Assembly (NCBI RefSeq): GCF_012689525.1
Contig: NZ_CP051516.1
Location: forward strand, 2,232,001 to 2,296,000
Reading direction: 5' to 3'
Origin: Paraburkholderia aromaticivorans
GTDB lineage: Bacteria; Pseudomonadota; Gammaproteobacteria; Burkholderiales; Burkholderiaceae
Length of the DNA stretch: 64,000 nt
Shown: positions 36,503 to 44,271 of the stretch, one piece after another
Numbering within the stretch: position 1 is the stretch's first letter
Layout: each line of letters begins with the position of its first letter
Made by a program: the position numbers and the translations under genes
Notes under the pieces: generated by a model
What the model saw: the letters and a program-made list of their open reading frames with translations, nothing else
Databases searched by the model: none
Told to the model about the DNA's origin: nothing

Positions 36503-36718
36503 CCGGAATCGAGTATAGAAATATGCCGCGCGTCGCTCCAATAAGCGATTCATCGAAGGTTATGAGCGTTTGGCATTTGGCGCGTGCAACGCATCTGGAA
36601 GCGCGGCGCCCGGCGTCGAACGGAACGCGCTGATCAACGTACGCAGTGCGGCGCGTCTGCGGGAGAGGTGTTCGTCGAACGGGCGCTGCGCGCGTTGCGT
36701 TGCGTTGCGCCAGCTATT

Positions 36719-37783
36719 TCACCGGTCTGCCGCGGTTGACCTGCGAACCGCTGCTGTTTCCGTGAACTTCACATCGCGGCGCACGTCGCGCCTCCTGGTT
36801 GATGACGGCCGGCGAGGAGAGGGTGAGGGCGTAGCAGCAGGGCGCCCGCTTTCCACCAACTGACGAGACAGCGCTTCAAGTTTTTTGCGAAGGAACTCGC
36901 CCGCCGCTATTTGTTGGTCGAGCGCAATGTCCCGTGACGCCAGCTCTCCTTCGACGCTCGCGCAACGTGTCATCGACGTCGTCAACTGTGTTTTCGCGGC
37001 CGCAAGGGCATCGCGCAGCTGATCTCGCTCGGCCTGATGGGTGGCATGGGCGTCGGCCATCCGGTCGATCGCTGCCTGCAACTCCTGGCGCGTCTGGCGT
37101 GCCGCTGTCCGCTCGCTGTCGATCTCCAGAAGCGCCCGCTTTTCAGTCGCGGCCAGGCGCTGTTCGCTCTGATTGTGCATGACACGTAGCTTGCCCAATT
37201 CCTCGGCGAATTCCCGTCTGGCGTCCGACAGCGCCGTGGAGGTGGACGCGCTTTCATTTCTGGCCTGTGCAAGCTGATCCGTCAGCATGGTTTTGGCGGT
37301 TTCCAGTTCGACCAGGCGCGCGAGCAGCTTCGCGTTTTCTATGCGGATGTCTGCCGCGTCGCGGGACGCCTGCTCGGCAGCAGCGACCGCTGTGTCGCGT
37401 TCCGCAGCTGTTTGTTGCGCATGGTCTCGTGCCACGGCAATTTCACGCTGGGCGTCCTCCCTGAAGACTTCCAGCGCGGCGTTTGCCGCATCACCGGATA
37501 GCCGCCAAAGGGTCGCCGCCAGTTCGCCAGCGGCGCTTGCGACTTCCGGCGGCAGATCGGGCTGCCCGACATCGACCCGCGTCTTGTCCCTGACTTCCGT
37601 CCAGAAATCCCGCAAGGCTTTCGCCGGCGCGCTCATGCTGCCTTTGCGAACAAGTTGATAGAGCTTGTTCGCTGTCGGCGTTTCTCCGTAACGGAAGAAC
37701 ATCAGCGCGCAAACCTCGCGATAGAGCTCCTGCGTGTCGGAGACGCGTTCACGCAGGGGTTCAATGTCGGCTTCAAGAGGCAT
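36719..37783 (-). CDS. KfrA-like DNA-binding coiled-coil protein
   Basis: A 354-residue protein with a KfrA_N-type DNA-binding domain (about 5-110, including FFRYGETPTANKLYQLVRKG) and a long alpha-helical coiled coil (about 115-320) rich in Ala, Glu, Arg and Gln. The tail is basic and Ser/Pro/Arg-rich. KfrA of plasmids binds operators and forms filaments that aid maintenance; chromosomal copies are common beside tyrosine recombinases. An AAAGGA precedes the ATG. It is divergent from the recombinase gene, and the shared gap holds several palindromes it could bind. GC content is slightly lower around the start. Confidence 0.82.
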   Translation of the reverse strand: MPLEADIEPLRERVSDTQELYREVCALMFFRYGETPTANKLYQLVRKGSMSAPAKALRDFWTEVRDKTRVDVGQPDLPPEVASAAGELAATLWRLSGDAANAALEVFREDAQREIAVARDHAQQTAAERDTAVAAAEQASRDAADIRIENAKLLARLVELETAKTMLTDQLAQARNESASTSTALSDARREFAEELGKLRVMHNQSEQRLAATEKRALLEIDSERTAARQTRQELQAAIDRMADAHATHQAERDQLRDALAAAKTQLTTSMTRCASVEGELASRDIALDQQIAAGEFLRKKLEALSRQLVESGRPAATPSPSPRRPSSTRRRDVRRDVKFTETAAVRRSTAADR

Positions 37784-37827
37784 GACGATCCTTTGGCGGC
37801 TGATTTGTCCGGATGTGTTGATAATAC

Positions 37828-37840
37828 AACGTATAACGTT
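37828..37840. promoter_or_regulatory. small palindrome in KfrA-recombinase intergenic region
   Basis: AACGT-ATA-ACGTT, a perfect palindrome in an AT-rich stretch 45 bases upstream of the KfrA-like start. A partly overlapping GTTG-N6-CAAC repeat lies just before it. Likely part of the promoter or operator of the KfrA-like gene. Confidence 0.5.
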
Positions 37841-37863
37841 CAATAACCAATTTCCTGTTAGCT

Positions 37864-37897
37864 ACTACACGACATTAGTACTATAATGTCGTGTAGT
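37864..37897. promoter_or_regulatory. 14-bp perfect inverted repeat before the recombinase gene
   Basis: Arms ACTACACGACATTA and TAATGTCGTGTAGT, separated by six bases (GTACTA). The repeat is long, perfect and AT-rich at its centre, and sits between two divergent genes. It could be the operator of the KfrA-like protein or a binding site for the recombinase itself. Confidence 0.75.
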
Positions 37898-37948
37898 GCG
37901 TGATGGATGCTTTTCGCGTTGAACCTCGTCTTTGGGACCTCTAAAACC

Positions 37949-39154
37949 GTGCCTGATGCTCAACTTGTCACCGTTCAGCCCGTCGAATCGCTCGTCGTTC
38001 CTGAAGTGCTCGACGGTCGTGACGGCACCAACCGTGGCGCGGTCGGCGGCTCGCAACTGTCGGCCACCAACGATCTGGACGCCGTCCGCGCCTGGCTTTC
38101 GAACTACGCCGACACCAGGACGACGTTCGATAACTACCGCAAGGAAGCTGAGCGGCTATTGCTCTGGGCTGTCGTGCAACTCGGCAAACCGCTGTCGTCG
38201 CTAACGCACGAGGATCTGTTGCTGTTCAAGGGGTTTCTCGTCGATCCACAGCCGGCGGCTCGCTGGGTGTCGAGCACGGGCGGCAAATTCCCCCGCAGCG
38301 ACGAGCGCTGGCGTCCGTTCAATGGTCCGCTGTCGCCGGCAAGCCAGCGTCAGGCGTTGATCATCCTCAACGCGATGTTCACGTGGCTGGTCAACGCCGG
38401 TTATCTGCGAGGCAATCCCATGGCGCTGCTTCGACAGCGCGCCAAACGATCCGCGCCGCGAGTGACGCGCTATCTGTCGACGTCGCTATGGGATGAAGTG
38501 AAGGTGTTTGTCGAGCAACTGCCGCGCGAGACTGCCGACGAGCGTGCCTATTACGCCCGCAGCCGCTGGCTGACGACGCTTTTCTATCTCCAGGGCATGC
38601 GTATATCTGAAGTCGCCGGCGGGAAAATGGGGGATTTTTCCCGGCGACTCGGCGCTGATGGCAAGGATCAGTGGTGGCTCGAAACGCTCGGCAAGGGGAA
38701 CAAGGAACGTATTGTCCCGGCCTCGCCTGAACTGATTCAGGAAATGCGGCTTTACCGAACTGAAAATGGTTTGACGCCCTTGCCCACCCGGAGCGAAGAA
38801 GTGCCCTTGGTCATTCCATTCAGAGGCCGGAATCGATGTTTGTCCCGTTCCGCCATTCACGACGCGATCAAGAGCATTTTTGGCAATGCGGCCAGTTGGT
38901 TGCGCTCGAAAGGCGCTGAATTCTCCGATCGGGCTGATGAACTGGAGCGAGCATCGGCGCACTGGCTTCGACATACCGCCGGTTCGCATCAAGCGGACGG
39001 AGGCGTGGATCTGCGGACGATCCGTGACAACCTGGGCCACGTGTCGCTCAACACGACCAGTCTGTACCTCCATACCGAAGACGATGCGCGCCATCGTGAG
39101 ACGGTGGATCGGCACCGCATGAACTGGGACGATTCCAAACCTGAGGGGAAGTGA
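37949..39154 (+). CDS. tyrosine-type site-specific recombinase/integrase
   Basis: Phage-integrase-family recombinase of about 401 residues. An N-terminal SAM-like core-binding domain is followed by a catalytic domain with all key residues: Arg in YLQGMRISEV, Lys in LGKGNKERIV, HWLRH (His-x-x-Arg), LGHVSL, and the nucleophile in TTSLYLH. The protein should be active. The GTG at 37949 was chosen because GGGA lies upstream; an ATG at 37907 adds 14 residues but has no good ribosome-binding site. There are no attachment-site duplications or cargo genes nearby, so it is not evidently part of an intact island. Confidence 0.88.
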   Translation: MPDAQLVTVQPVESLVVPEVLDGRDGTNRGAVGGSQLSATNDLDAVRAWLSNYADTRTTFDNYRKEAERLLLWAVVQLGKPLSSLTHEDLLLFKGFLVDPQPAARWVSSTGGKFPRSDERWRPFNGPLSPASQRQALIILNAMFTWLVNAGYLRGNPMALLRQRAKRSAPRVTRYLSTSLWDEVKVFVEQLPRETADERAYYARSRWLTTLFYLQGMRISEVAGGKMGDFSRRLGADGKDQWWLETLGKGNKERIVPASPELIQEMRLYRTENGLTPLPTRSEEVPLVIPFRGRNRCLSRSAIHDAIKSIFGNAASWLRSKGAEFSDRADELERASAHWLRHTAGSHQADGGVDLRTIRDNLGHVSLNTTSLYLHTEDDARHRETVDRHRMNWDDSKPEGK

Positions 39155-39177
39155 GGCTGATTTCGACGATCAGCGCA

Positions 39178-39211
39178 GGGATCGACAGGCACTCCTCCGC
39201 CTATCGATCCC
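39178..39211. terminator. hairpin between recombinase and ilvD
   Basis: Arms GGGATCGACAGG and CCTATCGATCCC (11 of 12 pairs) with a ten-base loop, between two convergent genes. It probably terminates the recombinase transcript; no strong T-run follows. Confidence 0.6.
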
Positions 39212-39256
39212 CTCCGGCCCTGGCCGCCCTTCAGCGAGCGCCAGAGCCGTCCCACA

Positions 39257-41119
39257 TCACTTGCGCTTGAGTTGCGAGAGATCCCGCACCGCGCCACGAT
39301 CGGCCGAGGTCGCCAGCGCGGCGTAGGCCTGCAACGCTTGCGACACCACGCGTTCACGATTCACCGGCATCCAGGCCTTGTCGCCGCGTGCCTCCATCAC
39401 CTCGCGACGGCGCGCCAATTCCGCGTCCGACACCACCAGGTGCATCTTGCGGTTAGGAATGTCGATCTCGATCACATCGCCCTCTTCCACCAGGCCGATC
39501 GTGCCGCCTTCAGCCGCTTCCGGCGACGCATGCCCGATCACCAGCCCCGACGAACCGCCCGAGAAACGGCCGTCGGTAAACAGCGCGCAGTTCTTACCCA
39601 ATCCCTTCGACTTCAGATACGACGTGGGGTAAAGCATTTCCTGCATGCCGGGACCGCCCTTGGGGCCTTCGTAGCGGATCACGACCACGTCGCCCGCCAC
39701 GACCTTGTCGCCCAGAATGGCTTCGACGGCATCGTCTTGGCTCTCGAAGACGCGCGCGCGCCCGGAGAAAACCCATTGCGATTCGTCGACACCGGCGGTC
39801 TTGACGATACAGCCTTTGTCGGCGAGGTTGCCGTAGAGCACGGCGAGGCCGCCGTCTTTCGAATAGGCGCTCTGCTTGCTGCGGATGCAACCGGTGTTGC
39901 GGTCGGTATCCAGCGACGCGAACGTGGCTTCCTGGCTGAACGCAACCGTCGTCGGAATGCCGCCTGGCGCCGCGCGGAAGAACTTCTGCGCTTCCTCACC
40001 CGCGCCACCGGCGACGTCCCACTTGGCGATGGCGTTGCCCAGCGTGCCGCTATGCACGTTGCCGCACGACAGATCGAGCAGTTCCGCGCGGGCCAGTTCG
40101 CCGAGAATGCCGGGAATGCCGCCGGCACGATGCACGTCTTCGATATGGAACTTGTCGGTGGCGGGCGCCACTTTGCACAGGCACGGCACTTTACGTGAGA
40201 TGCGATCGATGTCGGACATCGTGAAATCGACGCCACCTTCCTGCGCGGCGGCCAGCAGATGCAGCACGGTATTGGTCGAACCGCCCATGGCGACGTCGAG
40301 CGCCATGGCGTTCTCGAAGGCCTGCTTGCTGGCAATGCTGCGCGGCAGGACCGATGCGTCGTCTTCCTGATAGTAGCGGCGGCACAGGTCCACCACGAGA
40401 CGGCCGGCCTGCTCGAACAGACCCTTGCGCCAGGCGTGCGTGGCGACAATCGTACCGTTGCCGGGCAGCGCCAGACCGATTGCTTCGGTCAGGCAGTTCA
40501 TCGAGTTCGCGGTGAACATGCCCGAGCACGAACCGCACGTCGGGCAGGCGCTGCGCTCGATTTCCGCCACTTCGGCGTCGCTGACGCGGGAGTCGCCTGC
40601 CTTGATCATCGCGTCGATCAGGTCGATCTTGGCGATCACCTGGCCGTCCGTCGGCGATTTGATCTTGCCCGCTTCCATCGGACCGCCGGAGACGAACACG
40701 ACGGGGATGTTCAGGCGCATGGCGGCCATCAGCATGCCCGGGGTGATCTTGTCGCAATTGGAGATGCAGACCATGGCGTCGGCGCAGTGCGCGTTGACCA
40801 TGTACTCCACCGAGTCGGCGATCAGTTCGCGCGAAGGCAGCGAATACAGCATGCCGCCGTGACCCATGGCGATGCCGTCGTCGACGGCGATGGTGTTGAA
40901 TTCCTTGGCGACGCCGCCGGCCGCTTCGATTTCCTTCGCGACCAGTGCGCCCAGGTCGCGCAGATGCACATGGCCCGGCACGAACTGCGTGAACGAGTTC
41001 ACCACCGCGATAATGGGCTTGCCGAAATCACCGTCCTTCATTCCGGTGGCGCGCCACAAGGCGCGCGCGCCGGCCATGTTGCGGCCATGGGTCGAAGTTT
41101 TCGATCGAAAGTCAGGCAT
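39257..41119 (-). CDS. ilvD: dihydroxy-acid dehydratase
   Basis: Iron-sulfur dehydratase of branched-chain amino-acid and pantothenate synthesis; it converts 2,3-dihydroxy-isovalerate and -methylvalerate to the 2-oxo acids. The 620-residue protein is the long, E. coli-type form. Cluster ligand motifs are seen in [11 protein letters not shown] and [17 protein letters not shown], and the C-terminal [19 protein letters not shown] is typical. It is a single-gene unit with its promoter in the 41120-41392 gap. Its cluster is oxidation-sensitive in related enzymes. Confidence 0.97.
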   Translation of the reverse strand: MPDFRSKTSTHGRNMAGARALWRATGMKDGDFGKPIIAVVNSFTQFVPGHVHLRDLGALVAKEIEAAGGVAKEFNTIAVDDGIAMGHGGMLYSLPSRELIADSVEYMVNAHCADAMVCISNCDKITPGMLMAAMRLNIPVVFVSGGPMEAGKIKSPTDGQVIAKIDLIDAMIKAGDSRVSDAEVAEIERSACPTCGSCSGMFTANSMNCLTEAIGLALPGNGTIVATHAWRKGLFEQAGRLVVDLCRRYYQEDDASVLPRSIASKQAFENAMALDVAMGGSTNTVLHLLAAAQEGGVDFTMSDIDRISRKVPCLCKVAPATDKFHIEDVHRAGGIPGILGELARAELLDLSCGNVHSGTLGNAIAKWDVAGGAGEEAQKFFRAAPGGIPTTVAFSQEATFASLDTDRNTGCIRSKQSAYSKDGGLAVLYGNLADKGCIVKTAGVDESQWVFSGRARVFESQDDAVEAILGDKVVAGDVVVIRYEGPKGGPGMQEMLYPTSYLKSKGLGKNCALFTDGRFSGGSSGLVIGHASPEAAEGGTIGLVEEGDVIEIDIPNRKMHLVVSDAELARRREVMEARGDKAWMPVNRERVVSQALQAYAALATSADRGAVRDLSQLKRK

Positions 41120-41392
41120 CTGTATCCTCAGGTATTGGGGTCGTCAAAATTAGAATTGTGCCCAGACTGGCCAATGCGCCGTTTGCGGACGGACTCGGCG
41201 CAGTCATTGCCCGCGGGCGGCGGCTGGCAATGACGCGCGCGCGTGCGGCTGGGAAGGTACGAATAGTGCGAGAGGACGGGTAAGACGTCCAATATATTTT
41301 TCCGGCGCGATTAGGTCGGAAAAGATATTAATAGGCGGTGGGTCGAGGCGGGGAAATGGCGGTCGTGTGAACGTTCCCGGCAGCGCGCGGCG

Positions 41393-42400
41393 TTAGCGGA
41401 AGCCGTATTCGGGGTTACGTCGATCAAAAACCGATTCGCTCCAGTGACGCGGCACGACGTCTTCGAAACGGATCAGCTCCAGCAGCCCGCCCTGTTCGTC
41501 CCACGCGGCTTCGCCACAGGGCCACGTGTGCTGAAGATCGAACAGCAGTCGCACACGCGGCGCGTAATGCGCCGGCGGCCCTGACGGGGCCGTCCATGTC
41601 CACGCCAGCAACCGCGTGCCGTGCGCGTTCATGAGTTCGATGCGGGTCGGCTTCTCGCTGAGGCCCTCTTCGCGAAAACTGCGCGCATCGTGCTCGACGG
41701 TGCGCGCGATGAACTGCAAGCCCAGATCCCGGATGCTATGGCGGGACTGCGCGTGCGCAAATGGGCCGTCGACGGCGACCTTGCCCGACACGACATGCAG
41801 CCGACCGCCCAGATGGCCGAAGATGCTGTCCGGGTCCGTGGTTTCGTCGTAGACAATCTCCTGGCCCGCATGGGCGCCATCAGGCAGCCATTTTGCGTAG
41901 ACTCTTCGCGGGTTGTCCTGATATCGAATCGCCATGTGATCGGGCCGCTCCGGCCATCTTCCGGAGATGCGCTCCTGCCGGAACATGCTGTATTCGTAGG
42001 CGTCGTCGGTAACCATCTCGGACTTCGCGTACTCGACGAAGGCGTCAGGCTTCATCGCGTCCATCAGGGCAAGAATCTGATCGTCGGTCAGGGTCAGAAT
42101 CGAGTGGTTTTCGATCCGCGTGCGCAACGACGCCGCCTGTTCGCGAGCCGTGAGACAGCGGAATTCGTCGATGTCCGCATTCACGGTATCCGACGTGCCA
42201 GCATCCGCGCATCCCGCCGACGTGCCGGATGAAGCCGGCGCCATCGGGCTGCTCGGTTGGGCAAACGCGCCCGTCGAGACAATCAGGCATGCCAATGCGA
42301 GCACATACAGCAACATCCGCGCGATTGCGGGGCATCCCGTGGCGGGCAGCGTGCGTCGGCGCACCGGATGGTCGGAAATGCCAAATCCGCAAAACGTCAT
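41393..42400 (-). CDS. DUF1571 domain-containing exported protein
   Basis: A 335-residue protein with a hydrophobic segment ARMLLYVLALACLIVSTGAFAQ ending in a signal-peptidase-like AFAQ. If the ATG at 42316 is used the product begins directly with that signal peptide; the ATG at 42400 gives a longer basic N-terminus. The mature part contains the DUF1571 pattern, with MFRQERISGRWPERPDHMAI and a KWLPDGAHAGQEIVYDE segment suggestive of a LolA/LolB-like lipid-binding fold. It follows an anti-sigma factor gene by 20 bases and so probably belongs to an envelope-stress unit. Function unknown. Confidence 0.75.
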   Translation of the reverse strand: MTFCGFGISDHPVRRRTLPATGCPAIARMLLYVLALACLIVSTGAFAQPSSPMAPASSGTSAGCADAGTSDTVNADIDEFRCLTAREQAASLRTRIENHSILTLTDDQILALMDAMKPDAFVEYAKSEMVTDDAYEYSMFRQERISGRWPERPDHMAIRYQDNPRRVYAKWLPDGAHAGQEIVYDETTDPDSIFGHLGGRLHVVSGKVAVDGPFAHAQSRHSIRDLGLQFIARTVEHDARSFREEGLSEKPTRIELMNAHGTRLLAWTWTAPSGPPAHYAPRVRLLFDLQHTWPCGEAAWDEQGGLLELIRFEDVVPRHWSESVFDRRNPEYGFR

Positions 42401-42420
42401 GGGTTTGATCCGTGGCTGGT

Positions 42421-43167
42421 TTACCGGGGTTTGAAGGGTTGCCCGAGCATGCTGCATGCGTCGATCGCCATCGGTCGCAATTGCGCCTCGGAGAGTTGAC
42501 CGGTCAGCGCGCACCCCGTTCCCTGACTGCCCCAGTAAAACGTGCTGCGATTACCGTCACGAAACAGGCGGAATGCTGTCGCATCCTTCGGAACCGCTGC
42601 GACGTACATCGTGAGCCGGGCGCCGGCCGTGTTCTGATACATGAATTGCGCGGCGGGCCCGGATTCGCCGGGCAGCAGGCGACCGCCGATCAGCGAATAC
42701 CCATATTCCCGAAGCGAAGCCACCGACAAGCGTCGACCGAGGCGCCGTGACAGCCAACTGACCAGTTGATCGCGCTGCAGCGCCGCGACCTCCACGGGGT
42801 GGCGTTGCTCGGGCGCGTACACCGCGAAAGCGACGTCGGCGCGTTCGGCGAACACGGGTGGATCGGCCGCGAATTTCGCCGACACCCAGCCGGATGACGA
42901 GCCGAGCGCCACGCCCATCGCCATGCAGGAGGCGGCGAGGCCAGCCTGCCGCCACCACGGCGTGAGGCGGCGCACGACGATACCACGCGCATCGTCTCGC
43001 GAGTCCCGGAACAATGCCGTCAGCGCGGCTTTTTGCGCGCGGTAATCGTCCACACGTTTGGCCGCCCCAAGGTCGGTCGTCAGCCAAACGAGCGTGGCTG
43101 CGCGCTCCGACGCGGACAGCTCATTGTCAGCAAACGCCGATAGCGGCCGCCAATCCGTACTGCCCAC
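42421..43167 (-). CDS. anti-sigma factor family transmembrane protein (no adjacent sigma gene)
   Basis: A 248-residue membrane protein. The cytoplasmic N-terminus (about 1-70) has the anti-sigma pattern RPLSAFADNELSASERAAT; the zinc HxxxCxxC motif is absent, so it is an RseA-like or non-zinc type. One membrane span lies near 73-95 (AGLAASCMAMGVALGSSS). The periplasmic part includes EYGYSLIGGRLLPGES and ends with a two-cysteine region. Such genes normally follow an ECF sigma gene; here the upstream 330 bases contain none, and the next gene is on the opposite strand. Confidence 0.8.
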   Translation of the reverse strand: MGSTDWRPLSAFADNELSASERAATLVWLTTDLGAAKRVDDYRAQKAALTALFRDSRDDARGIVVRRLTPWWRQAGLAASCMAMGVALGSSSGWVSAKFAADPPVFAERADVAFAVYAPEQRHPVEVAALQRDQLVSWLSRRLGRRLSVASLREYGYSLIGGRLLPGESGPAAQFMYQNTAGARLTMYVAAVPKDATAFRLFRDGNRSTFYWGSQGTGCALTGQLSEAQLRPMAIDACSMLGQPFKPR

Positions 43168-43498
43168 GCCTCACCTCCTGCGGTTGCTGTCGTCGTTCAT
43201 GGCTCGTTTGCAGTTTGCAACTACCCTGCCCTGATGCCTCTCAATGACGGAATGCCGTCCGTCGCAGATCCGCGCCCATGTGCAGCGAGCCGGGGCTCGC
43301 GGCTTAAAGCCTTCTTTCTGTCCGGGAACGACCTTCCGGCACTGAACGGGCTCGAAAGATCCAGCGTCAATACCCTGAATAAACGCGCGGCGGGGCCGCT
43401 CTATTCCAATCGTGTGAAGTGAAGGTTTACGCGAAAGATGGAATAGGCGGTGGCACCGAATCGTTTAGACAGCATGTCCGAACCAACGGCAGACTTCG
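43168..43498. other. intergenic region between divergent anti-sigma and lipoprotein genes
   Basis: About 330 bases without a credible gene on either strand; a 62-codon frame at 43234-43422 looks random. It presumably holds promoters for both flanking genes. No sigma factor gene or remnant was recognised. Confidence 0.5.
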
Positions 43499-44248
43499 AT
43501 GAACATTCGACAGCAGCACTTCGTTCGACCTGTCGGCGCAACGCTGCTGATGGCATCCGTCGTGTGGGTCGCCGGCTGCGGCGGCGGTGGTGGTGGTGGC
43601 GGTGGTGGCAACGGCACGTCGATGGTTTCGATCGCCGGCACGGCGGCAACTGGCAAGGCACTGGCGAACGCGACGATCAACATCGACTGCGCGCGAGGCT
43701 CGATGTCGGTTGCAGCGGATGCGAACGGAAACTTCCACGCGACGCTCGGCGCCGCGATGCCATGCATGATCGCCGCGACCTCGGGCGTGACGATGCTGCA
43801 TTCGGTTGCGTTTACCGGCGGCACGTACAACGTCACGCCGGAGACGGATCTGCTGGTGTCGTATCTGGCGGCGCAACTCGGCACGAATGAAACCGGACTC
43901 ATCGCCGGCTTCGCGGTGAACTCACAGTTTCAGCAGGTGCTGGCGAATCAGACCAACGTTCTGACTGCGCAGGCCGCGGTCGTCCAGAATCTGCAGCAAA
44001 CGTACGGTGTGACGCTGTCCGCGCCCAATTTCCTGACCACCGCCTTCGCTGCCGGCCAACCAGGCGAGGACAGTGATCTCGAAGCGCTCCTCGGTCGCGG
44101 CGCCATCGACGCCAACGGCGAACCGGACGCCGCCGCCGTCGCACTGATGGCGACGACGGGGGCGGCACATCCGATTGCGACATCGCCGAATAGCAGCACG
44201 GGCGGCACCGGGGTCGGCGGCATTGGAAGCTCGGGCGGCATGATGTGA
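43499..44248 (+). CDS. lipoprotein with poly-glycine linker
   Basis: A 249-residue predicted outer-membrane or periplasmic lipoprotein. The signal peptide ends in a lipobox VAGC, with the lipidated cysteine at about 27 followed directly by ten glycines. Next comes a carboxypeptidase-regulatory-like domain (VSIAGTAATGKALANATINI), then an alpha-helical stretch with several polar residues, and a Ser/Gly/Thr-rich tail ending in GGMM. It is common in Burkholderiaceae as a hypothetical surface lipoprotein. No strong ribosome-binding site is visible. Function is unknown. Confidence 0.75.
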   Translation: MNIRQQHFVRPVGATLLMASVVWVAGCGGGGGGGGGGNGTSMVSIAGTAATGKALANATINIDCARGSMSVAADANGNFHATLGAAMPCMIAATSGVTMLHSVAFTGGTYNVTPETDLLVSYLAAQLGTNETGLIAGFAVNSQFQQVLANQTNVLTAQAAVVQNLQQTYGVTLSAPNFLTTAFAAGQPGEDSDLEALLGRGAIDANGEPDAAAVALMATTGAAHPIATSPNSSTGGTGVGGIGSSGGMM

Positions 44249-44271
44249 GACGCCGCCTTGCGTCAGTTGCG

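Noticed and set aside
37907..39154. Integrated phage or genomic island
   Set aside because: Only the recombinase is present; no phage structural genes, tRNA target or flanking direct repeats were seen.
43234..43422. A 62-codon frame in the anti-sigma/lipoprotein gap as a missing sigma factor
   Set aside because: Too short and without sigma-region motifs.
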